DNA from: Heliobacterium mobile
GTDB taxonomy: Bacteria; Bacillota; Desulfitobacteriia; Heliobacteriales; Heliobacteriaceae
Direction of reading: 5' to 3'
Length of the DNA: 42,265 nt
Assembly: GCF_009720735.1 (NCBI RefSeq)
Contig: NZ_WNKU01000027.1
Location: 1-42,265, forward strand
Shown here: in pieces, positions 1 to 9,584 of the stretch
Numbering within the stretch: position 1 is the stretch's first letter
Layout: the number at the start of each line of letters is the position of its first letter
The notes under the pieces: generated by a model
What the model saw: only the letters and a program-made list of their open reading frames with translations
The model's database searches: none
Told to the model about the DNA's origin: nothing
Program-made: the position numbers and the translations under genes

Positions 1-96
1 TTATTGATGCCTCCAACATAAGCATTATTCTACTTATACTTTCGACATAATTATGAAAAAACCTTTAAATAACATTTATTACCATGCGATTACTAG

Positions 97-180
97 TTAA
101 CCGAACACGAATGTAAGTTCAAGATATCTGAAGTAGATGCGTGGGTGGATAGAGGCAAAAGTGCAGAGATTGAGAAATAA
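97..180 (+). pseudogene. C-terminal remnant of an excisionase-like HTH protein
   Basis: An open frame without a start codon ends at TAA 178-180 and reads KFKISEVDAWVDRGKSAEIEK at its end apart from the first residue shown here as context. The pattern of a short basic strand, then SEVDxWV and a charged tail, is what the end of excisionase/MerR-type DNA-binding proteins looks like. Such HTH genes often stand first in restriction operons of this kind (general knowledge). Only about 27 codons are left after an in-frame TAG at 94-96, so this is a tail, not a working gene. I see no clear promoter in 1-211; a GAGGGGG ribosome site for the next gene lies at about 200-206. Confidence 0.4.
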
Positions 181-211
181 ATGAAAACCATTGTAAACGA
201 GGGGGAAACAT

Positions 212-3200
212 ATGCAAATTCTTGATAACGTGAATAAAACCGTCAAAGACGACTTGGCGGCAACACTATCGAAAGGTGATAAGGTCTCGATAGCTGCAGC
301 TTGTTTTTCAATATATGCTTATGAGGCACTTAAAAAACAACTGAACGGTATTGACGAGTTGCGCTTTGTTTTCACCTCGCCAACATTTCTGCAAGAAAAG
401 GTCCCAAGGAGAAAGCGAGAATTTTATATTCCGCAGCTTAACCGAGAGCGTTCCCTATACGGAACTGAATTTGAAGTAAAACTTCGTAATGAACTGACTC
501 AAAAGGCAATTGCTCGTGAGTGTGCTGAGTGGATACGGAAGAAGGTTAGTTTCCGTTCCAATGTGACAGGTGGAACCATGGGGAGTTTTTTAAGTGTCGT
601 TAAGCCTTCCGAATCAATAGCGTATTCGCCGTTGAACTCATTTACAACCTCGGATTTAGGCTGCGAACGTGGAAACAATATAATGAATCTCGTTAACCGA
701 ATTGAAGCTCCTCTTGCGGACGAATATGTTAAGATGTTTGAACAAATATGGAATGACAAGAATCTGCTTCAGGATGTAACTGATCAAGTCATCGAAGGCA
801 TAACTGCAGCATATAACGAGAATTCTCCCGAGTTTGTTTACTTTGTCGCTATCTATAATATTTTTAATGAGTTTCTGTCCGATATTAGCGAGGATGTGTT
901 GCCGAACGAAGCCACAGGATTTAAGGAATCAAAAATTTGGGGAAAGCTGTATGACTTCCAGAAGGATGCTGTTCTTGCTATAGTTAACAAACTTGAAAAG
1001 TTCAATGGATGTATTCTCGCAGACAGTGTTGGTTTAGGTAAAACCTTTACTGCTCTCGCTGTCATCAAATATTACGAGCTTCGCAATCGTAATGTACTTG
1101 TACTCTGCCCCAAGAAGCTTGGTGACAACTGGCGTACATTCAAAGAGAATTACCTTAATAACCCCATAGCGGAAGACCGCTTACGGTATGACGTTCTATA
1201 TCATACTGACTTATCTCGTGAGCGTGGCTTTTCTGGCAGTATAGACCTTACTAAACTCAACTGGAGTAATTATGATCTTGTTGTTATTGATGAGAGCCAT
1301 AATTTCCGCAATGGCGGTGATTATTCTGGACGGGGTGACACCAAGCGAGAGAACCGTTATCTGCAACTGTTAAACAAGGTTATCCGTAAAGGCATCAAGA
1401 CGAAGGTGCTTATGCTTTCGGCGACTCCTGTCAACAATGGTTTCTCTGACCTGCGGCATCAGATCGAACTTGCTTATGAGGGAAATCCTGCACTGATAAA
1501 TGACAAGCTGGATGCTGCAAAGCCGATTGATGTTATATTCCGCAACGCTCAGGCTGTTTTTAATAAGTGGAGTAAACTCGACCCTGAGGAGCGAACCACA
1601 GAAAATCTTCTGCGCTCTTTGGATTTCGACTTCTTCACTATGCTTGACAGCGTTACAATAGCTCGTTCGCGCAAACATATAGAGAAATATTACGACATGG
1701 CAGCGATAGGCAAATTTCCTGAAAGGCGTAAACCACTTGCTTTGCGACCAAAGCTAACAGACCTGCCTACGGCTATCGATTATGACGAGATTTATGATCT
1801 TTTAATGAAGCTTAACCTCGCTGTTTACGTACCGACCGATTTTTTACTCGACAGTAAGCGGGCCAAATATATTGACCCGAGCGTGAACATTGACCGTGCC
1901 GGACGTGAAAGTGGTATCCGTCGTTTAATGTGCATTAATCTTCTAAAGCGACTCGAAAGCTCTGTTTACTCTTTCCGTATTACGATCGAACGTGTGAAGA
2001 GCTTGATTGATAGCACTATCGCTACCATTTACGCTTATGAAAGCGGAAGTAAAAAAATTATAAATGCACAGGAAATATCCGAAAATGAATTCGACAGTGA
2101 CGACCGCAATACGGATTTCTTCGAGAGCGGTGGCAAGAAGGTAGACATTGACCTTAGCGATATGGACTATGTCTCATGGCGTGAAAGGTTATCTGCAGAT
2201 TCGGATATTCTCGAACTTTTGTCGACGATGATTAAAGATATTACACCCAAACATGATACAAAGTTACAGACGCTCCTTAACCTGATCGCTGAAAAAGTCA
2301 GGAATCCGTTTAATGAAGACAATAAAAAGGTACTGATTTTTTCGGCATTTTCGGATACCGTGGATTACCTCTACGCACAAGTCGCACCAATTATTAAAGA
2401 AAGTTTCAGACTTAACGTGGCAATGATAACCGGTACGACCGATGGCAAAACTACTGTGAAACTGAAACATACCGATATGAATACAATACTTACGCTCTTT
2501 TCACCGGTGTCAAAGGACAAGGCTCTGCTTATGCCTAACAACCATAATGAAATAGATATTCTTATTGCGACGGACTGCATCTCTGAAGGTCAGAATTTGC
2601 AGGACTGCGACTATTGTGTGAACTACGATATACATTGGAACCCGGTACGCATTATTCAGCGTTTCGGCCGTGTCGACCGTATCGGAAGCCGCAATGAAAC
2701 GATTCAACTTGTAAACTTCTGGCCTAATATTGACTTGGACAAGTACCTTGAACTAAAAGGACGGGTGGAAGCCCGTATGAAAGCATCGGTGATGACTTCT
2801 ACGGGTGACGATAACCCGATTGATCCAGCGGAGCAGGGTGATCTTGAATACCGTAAGGCACAGCTCAAAAAGTTGCAAAATGAGGTAGTAGATATTGAAG
2901 AGATGCAATCGGGTGTTTCAATTATGGACTTGGGCCTTAACGAGTTCAGGCTTGACCTGCTCGAATATGTCAAAAACCACGACAATTTAGATACAGTTCC
3001 ATTTGGTCTTCACGCTGTCGTAAAAGGTAATGAAGACACACCGAACGGTACAATATTCGTATTGAAAAATCGAAATGCAAATATAAACGCACAGAACAAG
3101 AACCAATTGCACCCGTTTTACATGGTTTATGTCCGTGATGGCTCTGTCATTCATATCGATCACTTGCAGCCGAAAAAACTGCTCGATGCTTTTCGCAAGC

Positions 3201-3442
3201 TATGCAAGGGAAAAGCAGAGCCGAATCGTGAACTCTGTGGACAGTTCAATTCCGAGACAAAGGATGGAAGGAATATGCGGCATTACTCAGACCTTCTGTA
3301 TTTTGCCGTGAAATCGATTGTAGAACTGAATGAGAATGACTCCATCGATGGCTTCCTTTCCGGCAAACAAATATCCCTTGCTGCAAACACGATTGACGGT
3401 TTGGACGATTTTGAACTGGTCTGCTTTCTTGCAGTGAAGTGA
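212..3442 (+). CDS. SNF2-type helicase with PLD-like N-terminus, type III R-M accessory
   Basis: This 1076-residue protein is a superfamily 2 ATPase of the SNF2/RapA kind. Walker A is DSVGLGKT at 271-278, the DEAH-type box is DESH at 360-363, SATPVNN follows as motif III, and motif VI is QRFGRVDRIGS at 816-826. The first 240 residues resemble the PLD-like domain found on many bacterial 'helicase-related' proteins, but I see no HxK pair, so phospholipase-type nuclease activity is doubtful. It opens the operon: the next gene starts 10 bp after its stop. The ATG follows GAGGGGG at a good distance. Known relatives sit next to type III or type I-like restriction genes. The inferred role is ATP-driven translocation or remodelling of DNA that helps the restriction complex, probably in the cytoplasm. 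A regulatory role in transcription (RapA-like) is possible but the context argues against it. Confidence 0.85.
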   Translation: MQILDNVNKTVKDDLAATLSKGDKVSIAAACFSIYAYEALKKQLNGIDELRFVFTSPTFLQEKVPRRKREFYIPQLNRERSLYGTEFEVKLRNELTQKAIARECAEWIRKKVSFRSNVTGGTMGSFLSVVKPSESIAYSPLNSFTTSDLGCERGNNIMNLVNRIEAPLADEYVKMFEQIWNDKNLLQDVTDQVIEGITAAYNENSPEFVYFVAIYNIFNEFLSDISEDVLPNEATGFKESKIWGKLYDFQKDAVLAIVNKLEKFNGCILADSVGLGKTFTALAVIKYYELRNRNVLVLCPKKLGDNWRTFKENYLNNPIAEDRLRYDVLYHTDLSRERGFSGSIDLTKLNWSNYDLVVIDESHNFRNGGDYSGRGDTKRENRYLQLLNKVIRKGIKTKVLMLSATPVNNGFSDLRHQIELAYEGNPALINDKLDAAKPIDVIFRNAQAVFNKWSKLDPEERTTENLLRSLDFDFFTMLDSVTIARSRKHIEKYYDMAAIGKFPERRKPLALRPKLTDLPTAIDYDEIYDLLMKLNLAVYVPTDFLLDSKRAKYIDPSVNIDRAGRESGIRRLMCINLLKRLESSVYSFRITIERVKSLIDSTIATIYAYESGSKKIINAQEISENEFDSDDRNTDFFESGGKKVDIDLSDMDYVSWRERLSADSDILELLSTMIKDITPKHDTKLQTLLNLIAEKVRNPFNEDNKKVLIFSAFSDTVDYLYAQVAPIIKESFRLNVAMITGTTDGKTTVKLKHTDMNTILTLFSPVSKDKALLMPNNHNEIDILIATDCISEGQNLQDCDYCVNYDIHWNPVRIIQRFGRVDRIGSRNETIQLVNFWPNIDLDKYLELKGRVEARMKASVMTSTGDDNPIDPAEQGDLEYRKAQLKKLQNEVVDIEEMQSGVSIMDLGLNEFRLDLLEYVKNHDNLDTVPFGLHAVVKGNEDTPNGTIFVLKNRNANINAQNKNQLHPFYMVYVRDGSVIHIDHLQPKKLLDAFRKLCKGKAEPNRELCGQFNSETKDGRNMRHYSDLLYFAVKSIVELNENDSIDGFLSGKQISLAANTIDGLDDFELVCFLAVK

Positions 3443-3452
3443 GGTGGGATAG

Positions 3453-4070
3453 ATGTTCGGACTACCAAAATCTACGGAGATTAACAAGCTGCTCCCAAAG
3501 AAGGCTGTGTTTTACAAGTTCAAGCCAAACCCAGCCGACAGAAAGCTGTTTGACGAGCAAATAAGCCGCCTTGCGATAGTAGCGGAGATTTCACCGCAAA
3601 CGGTAAGCGTTCCAGCGAGTGCGGATGTTTCAGCGGTGTATATCATTCTCGTCACACTGAAAACCGACGAGTGCGATAAGAAGAACATCGTTCTCCTATC
3701 TAAGTTGATTGATCAGCGTATGGTGTTTGCCCTGCAATATGAAGACACAATGCGTCTCGCTGTTTACCGTGCCGAGCGAGTGCTTATGTCAGAGAGAAAA
3801 AAGTTTGACGAATGGAAGCTCAACCTGCGAGGGCTTGACCTTGGTGTAGTATGGGAAAACATCATTGCTGAAATCGGCGGTATTGACCTCACGAGTGGCA
3901 AAGGCCTTGATGATACCATCGTAGCGAATGAACGTAAGGAAAAGCTGACAAAACAGATCGCCGCACTTGAAAAGAAGGCGATGAACGAAAGGCAGCCCCG
4001 CCGTAAATGGGAGCTTGCGAATGAAGTAAAAAAACTGAGAGCGAAATTGGAGGAAATAGTAAATGGATAA
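3453..4070 (+). CDS. DUF4391 domain protein
   Basis: The 205-residue product starts MFGLPKSTEINKLLPKKA, which matches the characteristic start of DUF4391 proteins. The body is a mixed alpha/beta domain with no enzyme motif that I recognise. The last 45 residues (from about 160) are strongly charged and should form a coiled coil. A GAGGTGG site precedes the ATG. The gene lies between the SNF2-like helicase and mod, and its end overlaps the mod start by 8 bp (ATGGATAA), which suggests translational coupling and roughly matched protein amounts. DUF4391 genes recur in this position in restriction operons. An adaptor or specificity role linking helicase to Mod/Res is my inference; no function has been shown to my knowledge. 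Confidence 0.8.
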   Translation: MFGLPKSTEINKLLPKKAVFYKFKPNPADRKLFDEQISRLAIVAEISPQTVSVPASADVSAVYIILVTLKTDECDKKNIVLLSKLIDQRMVFALQYEDTMRLAVYRAERVLMSERKKFDEWKLNLRGLDLGVVWENIIAEIGGIDLTSGKGLDDTIVANERKEKLTKQIAALEKKAMNERQPRRKWELANEVKKLRAKLEEIVNG

Positions 4071-6006
4071 ACTGAAAATGCAAACCCCAAACATTGCTGA
4101 TGGCAAATTCGCCGCGCTTGCTGCGCTGTTCCCTAACGCCATCACCGAAACTATAGATGAAAACGGTGAGGTTGTTCGAGCGATTGACGCAGATGTACTT
4201 GCGCAGGAGATAAATAACCGAGTTGTTTCGGGTAAAGAGGAACGCTATCAGTTCACCTGGCCAGATAAAAAGAAGTCTGTGCTTTTGGCTAACGCACCAA
4301 TTGCAGCAACTTTGCGTCCTTGCCGTGAGGAAAGCGTGGACTTTGTCAACACCGAAAATCTTTATATAGAGGGCGATAACCTTGATGTGCTGAAACTGCT
4401 CCGTGAGACTTATTTAAACCGTGTAAAGATGATATATATCGATCCACCCTATAACACAGGAAAGGACTTCATTTACGAGGATGATTTTGCTGAGGAAACT
4501 GGTGAATTCTTACGCCGCGACATGCAATACGACGAGCAGGGTAACCGCCTTACGCCAAATCTTGATAGTAATGGGCGTTTTCACACCGATTGGCTGAATA
4601 TGATTTATCCACGGCTACGAATTGCGAGAGATCTACTGACTGATGATGGGGTTATTTTTATTTCTATTGACGATAATGAAGTGGAAAATTTAAAGAAAGT
4701 TTGCAACGAGGTGTTTGGAAGCGTAAATTTTGTAGGACAAATAGTAGTAAAAAGTAATCCTCGGGGCTCACAGTCCGAATCTCAGTTAGCTGGGTTACAC
4801 GAATACATTATTGTTTTCTCAAAAAACATTCAACAGTCGGCTATTATCGGACATCAACTTTCTGAAGAAATGGAAAGTGAATATAAGTATTCAGAAAATG
4901 GCAGAGCATATAGACTTCTTGGTCTAAGACAACGTGGTGGATTCTGGCGCAGAAGTGAGCGTCCTAATTTGTATTTCCCTATATTTGCAAACCCTACGAA
5001 TGGCAATGTTTCATTAATACAGAACTCCGAATATACCGAATCAGTTTTACCAATACAACCCTCAACAGGCGATGATGGCTCTTGGCGTTGGAGTAAAGAG
5101 AAAATAAAAACTTCAATAGACGAATTGATTGCAAAGCCGGTGCGTCGTAATGGCGAAGATGTTTGGGATATTTTCCAAAAAGACTTTCTTGACAGAGGAG
5201 CAGAAAGGCGCACAAAAGCAAAATCATTATGGGAGGAGAAAGAGATAAATTATCAGAACGGAACAATAGAGGTTAAGGAATTATTGGTCAGCGGTGCCTT
5301 TGATTATGCAAAGCCCGTTTATTTAGTTAAACGCTGTATTGAAATGTTAGATACAAGCGATAATCCAATTATCCTCGACTTCTTTTCAGGCTCCTCCACC
5401 ACGGCTCACGCGGTAATGCAGCTCAACGCAGAGGACGGTGGCAAACGGAAATTTATTATGGTACAACTTCCAGTAATCTGTACGAATGATAGTGAAGCCT
5501 ACAAAGCTGGATTCAAAAACATTTGTGATATTGGTAAGGAGCGCATACGTCGCGCCGGAAAGAAAATTAAAGAAGACAACAAGGACAAGGAAGGCATTGA
5601 AAATTTGGACACAGGCTTCCGCGTCCTTATACTCGACAGCAGCAATATGAAAGATGTGTACTATACTCCTGTAGGGTACGCTCAGATGAGCTTTGACTTA
5701 GAGGGTTTCATGGATAATATCAAGCCTGACCGTTCTGATGAGGACTTGCTCTTCCAGGTTATGCTTGATCTTGGAATACCGCTTTCGGCAAAAATCAAGC
5801 AGGATGGTAATACGTTTAATGTAGACGATAATTACCTGATTGCCTGCTTTGGGAAGGTTGATACAACCCTGATAACAGAGATTGCAAAGAAAAAACCGTA
5901 CTACGCCGTATTCCGCGACAGCAGTTTTTTGAACGATAGCGCAATGGTCAACTTCGAGCAAGTGTTTTCCACCTACAGCCCGAGCACGATAAGGAGGGTA
6001 CTGTAG
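4063..6006 (+). CDS. mod: Type III restriction-modification DNA methyltransferase (Mod)
   Basis: The 647-residue protein carries the amino-methyltransferase motifs in beta-class order: motif IV DPPYNTG at 127-133 comes before the AdoMet-binding motif I, FFSGSSTT at 440-447. DPPY indicates transfer of a methyl group to the exocyclic N6 of adenine. The stretch between them (about 190-420) is the expected place of the target-recognition domain, and GDNLDVLK at about 104-111 is the usual lead-in to motif IV in Mod proteins. Length fits type III Mod. In such systems Mod recognises a short asymmetric site, methylates one strand and is also required for cutting by Res. Start overlaps the DUF4391 gene and the stop abuts the res ATG. 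I see no simple repeat in the gene, so slippage-based phase variation is not indicated. The recognition site cannot be read from the sequence. Confidence 0.93.
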   Translation: MDKLKMQTPNIADGKFAALAALFPNAITETIDENGEVVRAIDADVLAQEINNRVVSGKEERYQFTWPDKKKSVLLANAPIAATLRPCREESVDFVNTENLYIEGDNLDVLKLLRETYLNRVKMIYIDPPYNTGKDFIYEDDFAEETGEFLRRDMQYDEQGNRLTPNLDSNGRFHTDWLNMIYPRLRIARDLLTDDGVIFISIDDNEVENLKKVCNEVFGSVNFVGQIVVKSNPRGSQSESQLAGLHEYIIVFSKNIQQSAIIGHQLSEEMESEYKYSENGRAYRLLGLRQRGGFWRRSERPNLYFPIFANPTNGNVSLIQNSEYTESVLPIQPSTGDDGSWRWSKEKIKTSIDELIAKPVRRNGEDVWDIFQKDFLDRGAERRTKAKSLWEEKEINYQNGTIEVKELLVSGAFDYAKPVYLVKRCIEMLDTSDNPIILDFFSGSSTTAHAVMQLNAEDGGKRKFIMVQLPVICTNDSEAYKAGFKNICDIGKERIRRAGKKIKEDNKDKEGIENLDTGFRVLILDSSNMKDVYYTPVGYAQMSFDLEGFMDNIKPDRSDEDLLFQVMLDLGIPLSAKIKQDGNTFNVDDNYLIACFGKVDTTLITEIAKKKPYYAVFRDSSFLNDSAMVNFEQVFSTYSPSTIRRVL

Positions 6007-9000
6007 ATGAAATTCAAGTTTAAAATACAGCCTTTTCAGACAGAAGCTGCCGAAAGTGTAGTCAAGGTTTTTGCAGGCCAGCCAAACTACGGTATGAGCA
6101 AGTACCGACTTGACCTTGGTAAACGCAAGGGAACAATCATGCAAAAATCTGGGGAATCAAGCTTATTTGGTGAGACAGAGGAGGAAAAGCGGAATAGGCT
6201 TGCAGATAAATACTATAATACACGCGACGAACTGACTGCTGAAGAAACTGAAATTCTTGAAGCTGCTTACCGCAATGCCGACGTAGAACTCACGGCAGAG
6301 GAGTTGCTGAAGAATATACGTGCCGTCCAGACTGATAACAACATTAAATACTCGACGGGACTTGCCGCTGGGCTTGGCGCGGTATCTCTTGATGTCGAAA
6401 TGGAAACAGGTACGGGCAAAACATATGTCTATATAAAGACAATGTTTGAACTCCACAAGGCATACGGATGGAGTAAGTATATCGTTGTTGTTCCGAGCAT
6501 CGCTATCCGTGAGGGAGTAAAAAAATCATTCGAGATGATGCAGGAACACTTTATGGAATTATATGGAATTAAGGCTCGGTTTTTTGTGTATAATTCCTCG
6601 AATCTGCATCAGCTTGATGAGTTTTCGCAAAACTCCGGTATAAATGCAATGATCATTAATACACAAGCATTCAATACCACAATGAATGAGGATAAGAATG
6701 TCGAAGGCAGGAGCGGTAATGAGGCTGCTCGTATTATCTATACCAAGCGGGATGAGTTCGGTTCACGTCGCCCGATTGACGTAATCAAGGCGAACCGCCC
6801 GATTATTATTCTGGACGAACCGCAAAAAATGGGTGGAGTAGCGACGCAGAATGCATTGAAGAAAAACTTTAACCCACTGTTTTCGCTGAACTATTCTGCT
6901 ACGCATAAGACATCCCATAATCTCGTTTACGTCCTTGATGCGCTTGACGCTTACAAAAAGAAGCTTGTTAAAAAAATTGAAGTAAAGGGCTTTGAACTAA
7001 AAAATCTCAGCGGTACGAACAGATATATGTATCTTACCGGCATCATTATCGACCGAAAGAAGCCGCCACGTGCCCGCTTGGAGTTAGAGGTAAAACGTGG
7101 CAGCGGCATTAAACGCGAAACACTAATCCTCGGCGTAGGTGACAGCCTGTATACTGCTTCAAACGGATTGGAGGAATATAGAGGTATTTCAGTTGCTGAA
7201 GTAGACCCGATACGATCCTTGGTTACGTTCTCTAATGGCGATAGCTTGGCAGCGGGTGAGGCAAGTGGAAATGTCAACGAGGACGATATCCGCCGTATCC
7301 AAATCCGTGAGACGATAGCTTCGCATTTCGATAAAGAGGAAAAGCTGTTTGAGCAAGGTATAAAGTGCTTGACTCTCTTCTTTATTGACGAGGTAGCAAA
7401 CTACCGCCAATATGGTGAGGATGGAGAGGAAATCCTCGGCGAATATGGACGTATTTTTGAAGAAGAGTACACTGCAGCACTGAATGAACGAATGACCTTA
7501 TTTCCTGCAGCGTATCAAGCGTACTTGCGGGAAATCGAAACCTACGAAACCCATCGAGGCTACTTTTCGATAGATAAAAAAGGGAGATCTGTGAACAGTA
7601 CGGTCAAGCGTGGAAGCGAATTCTCGGACGATATTTCCGCTTATGATCTCATTCTTAAGAATAAGGAACGCTTGCTCTCCTTCGAAGAACCAACGAGGTT
7701 TATATTCTCGCACTCTGCACTTCGAGAGGGTTGGGATAATCCGAATGTATTTCAGATTTGTACATTGAAGCATTCGGATAATGCGACGGCAAAGCGGCAA
7801 GAAGTCGGCCGTGGCCTGCGGCTTTGTGTCAACAGTACTGGCGAGAGACAAGATCTTGACGTTTGCGGGGAGACACTTGTTCATGGAATAAACGTTCTGA
7901 CGGTTATCGCAAGTGAAAGTTATGCAGGATTTGTTGCGGATTTACAGAGAGAAATTAAGTCCAACCTTTATGAGCGTCCGACTAAGGTAAGTCCCGAATA
8001 TTTTGCCGGTAGGAATATCAAGATTGGAGAAGATACGCACACCATTACAGCTGCAGAGGCAACGGCCATATACCATTACCTTGCTTGTAACTATTATGTT
8101 AACGATACTGGCGGGGTTACAGATACCTACCGACTTGCCGTTGAAAGTGGGAATTTGGCTCCTCTTAAGCAGGAACTGGCCCCACTTGAAGAAAACATCC
8201 ATAAGCTTGTACAGTCAATCTTCGACCCAAGTATCTTGAATGATATGACAGGAAATGGACATGAAACGAAGGTCAAAGATAACCCGATAAATGAAAACTG
8301 GAAAGACTTCAAAGAACTATGGGATCGAATCAACCAAAAATATGCTTATACTGTGGAATTCGACAGTGCGGAGCTCATTCAAAAATCTATTGCTGCCATA
8401 AATAGCGAACTGCGGGTAGCCAGTTTGACATATAGATTAATAAAAGGCGAGCAGACAGTCACAGAATTCAATGTAAAGCATACTGAAACAAAAAAACTTG
8501 ATCGTGCGCAGGGTAGTTCTGCTGAGTATGATCTTATAGGGAAGATCGCTGAAGGCACGACTCTGACGCGCAAGACGACAACAGCAATTTTGAATGGCAT
8601 CTCACGTGAAAAATTATGGATGTTCCGGGAAAACCCCGAGGAGTTTATTACAAAAGTCTCAGGCATTATCAACCGGCAAAAAGCATCAGTTGTGGTGGAA
8701 CATATTACCTACACACCGAGTGCAGAGGGACCATACTCGCAGGCCATCTTCAATATGGGTCGAGCCTCCGATGAATATGCAAAGGCATTCAAGGCTAAGC
8801 ATGCAATTCAGGATTACGTCTTTACGGATGGAACATCAACTGAAAGCGTTGAGCGACGATTCGTTGAGGATTTAGATACTGCAGATGAAGTAATAGTTTA
8901 CGCGAAACTGCCGAGAGGGCCACGAGGGTTTTATATCCCAACTCCCGTAGGTAATTACTCCCCAGATTGGGCCATTTCGTTTAAAAAAGGTACTGTGAAG

Positions 9001-9195
9001 CATATTTTCTTTATCGCAGAGACTAAAGGTAGTATGAAATCAACAAAGTTCGGTGAGATGAGTCGTACTGATGAAATTGAAAAAGCTAAGATTTCATGCG
9101 CAAAGAAACTGTTCAATGAGATTTCCACAAGCGGTGTTAAGTACCATGATGTGGATAGTTACCAGACTTTGCTGAATGTAATAGAATCACTTTAG
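6007..9195 (+). CDS. res: Type III restriction endonuclease subunit (Res)
   Basis: The 1062-residue protein has a superfamily 2 helicase core followed by a nuclease domain, the standard Res layout. Walker A is METGTGKT at 132-139, motif II is DEPQ at 270-273, and motif VI is QEVGRGLR at 598-605. Near the end a PD-(D/E)XK nuclease site is visible: PD at 986-987 and ETK at 1005-1007. Its ATG directly follows the mod TAG, with AGGAGG inside the end of mod at about 5992-5997, so the two are co-translated. With Mod it should hydrolyse ATP, slide or switch along DNA after recognition and cut unmodified DNA between head-to-head sites (family knowledge). All key motifs are present, so the enzyme looks functional. 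Confidence 0.93.
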   Translation: MKFKFKIQPFQTEAAESVVKVFAGQPNYGMSKYRLDLGKRKGTIMQKSGESSLFGETEEEKRNRLADKYYNTRDELTAEETEILEAAYRNADVELTAEELLKNIRAVQTDNNIKYSTGLAAGLGAVSLDVEMETGTGKTYVYIKTMFELHKAYGWSKYIVVVPSIAIREGVKKSFEMMQEHFMELYGIKARFFVYNSSNLHQLDEFSQNSGINAMIINTQAFNTTMNEDKNVEGRSGNEAARIIYTKRDEFGSRRPIDVIKANRPIIILDEPQKMGGVATQNALKKNFNPLFSLNYSATHKTSHNLVYVLDALDAYKKKLVKKIEVKGFELKNLSGTNRYMYLTGIIIDRKKPPRARLELEVKRGSGIKRETLILGVGDSLYTASNGLEEYRGISVAEVDPIRSLVTFSNGDSLAAGEASGNVNEDDIRRIQIRETIASHFDKEEKLFEQGIKCLTLFFIDEVANYRQYGEDGEEILGEYGRIFEEEYTAALNERMTLFPAAYQAYLREIETYETHRGYFSIDKKGRSVNSTVKRGSEFSDDISAYDLILKNKERLLSFEEPTRFIFSHSALREGWDNPNVFQICTLKHSDNATAKRQEVGRGLRLCVNSTGERQDLDVCGETLVHGINVLTVIASESYAGFVADLQREIKSNLYERPTKVSPEYFAGRNIKIGEDTHTITAAEATAIYHYLACNYYVNDTGGVTDTYRLAVESGNLAPLKQELAPLEENIHKLVQSIFDPSILNDMTGNGHETKVKDNPINENWKDFKELWDRINQKYAYTVEFDSAELIQKSIAAINSELRVASLTYRLIKGEQTVTEFNVKHTETKKLDRAQGSSAEYDLIGKIAEGTTLTRKTTTAILNGISREKLWMFRENPEEFITKVSGIINRQKASVVVEHITYTPSAEGPYSQAIFNMGRASDEYAKAFKAKHAIQDYVFTDGTSTESVERRFVEDLDTADEVIVYAKLPRGPRGFYIPTPVGNYSPDWAISFKKGTVKHIFFIAETKGSMKSTKFGEMSRTDEIEKAKISCAKKLFNEISTSGVKYHDVDSYQTLLNVIESL

Positions 9196-9207
9196 GTAAA
9201 ACAAAAA

Positions 9208-9247
9208 AAGCCCATAATTTCGGTAAGAACACCGATGTTATGGGCTT
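9208..9247. terminator. Stem-loop after the type III R-M operon
   Basis: AAGCCCATAA (9208-9217) pairs perfectly with TTATGGGCTT (9238-9247), and CGGT/ACCG inside the loop can extend the fold. It starts 12 bp after the res stop. An A-rich run lies on the left, so the T-tract is found on the minus strand; on the plus strand the tail after the stem is weak. Likely a transcription end or mRNA-stabilising hairpin. Confidence 0.6.
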
Positions 9248-9332
9248 AACATGCATGCATAAGGCTTGTGGTACTTGCTATTTCATTATAGCTACCATTT
9301 CCATACGTAATTAGTTTTTATAGCAAGAATAA

Positions 9333-9521
9333 ACCTTTGTTGATCCGCATTATAAGGGTTTCTCTCAAAATTCGTATCGATCCCTTTTAGAAGCAGAAGA
9401 GTTTGGGATCTACTGCGAAGTAAACGGATCAGCAAGTACGATTCTCCGTTTTTGTAAGCAAGTGGTGAATATAGTCGGGCTGAGTGATGAGGATTGGGAA
9501 GTGGAAATGACGAATAAATAG
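9333..9521 (+). pseudogene. C-terminal gene remnant, family unknown
   Basis: A 62-codon frame without a start codon runs from just after a TAA (9330-9332) to TAG 9519-9521. Its composition is protein-like (it contains GFSQNSYRSLLEAEEFG and ends SDEDWEVEMTNK), but I do not recognise the family. It most likely is the tail of a gene whose front was lost when the neighbouring cassettes were inserted. The rest of 9248-9544 holds nothing else I can name. Confidence 0.35.
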
Positions 9522-9544
9522 GTTAAAATGCGTGGAGGGATAAT

Positions 9545-9580
9545 AAAAGGTAGGGCAATTCAGTGAACGCCCTACCTTTT
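9545..9580. terminator. Bidirectional intrinsic terminator
   Basis: AAAAGGTAGGGC and GCCCTACCTTTT form a perfect 12-bp stem with a 12-base loop, with T-runs on both strands. It lies 4 bp beyond the stop codon of the minus-strand helicase-nuclease gene, so it should end that transcript and also block read-through from the left. Confidence 0.85.
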
Positions 9581-9584
9581 TGCA

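Noticed and set aside
212-940. Active PLD-type nuclease in the N-terminus of the first helicase
   Set aside because: The fold looks PLD-like, but no HxK motif is visible.
212-9195. DISARM or BREX system
   Set aside because: There is a helicase, a PLD-like part and a methyltransferase, but no DrmA (DUF1998), DrmB, BrxC or PglZ. The methyltransferase and nuclease are clear type III Mod and Res.
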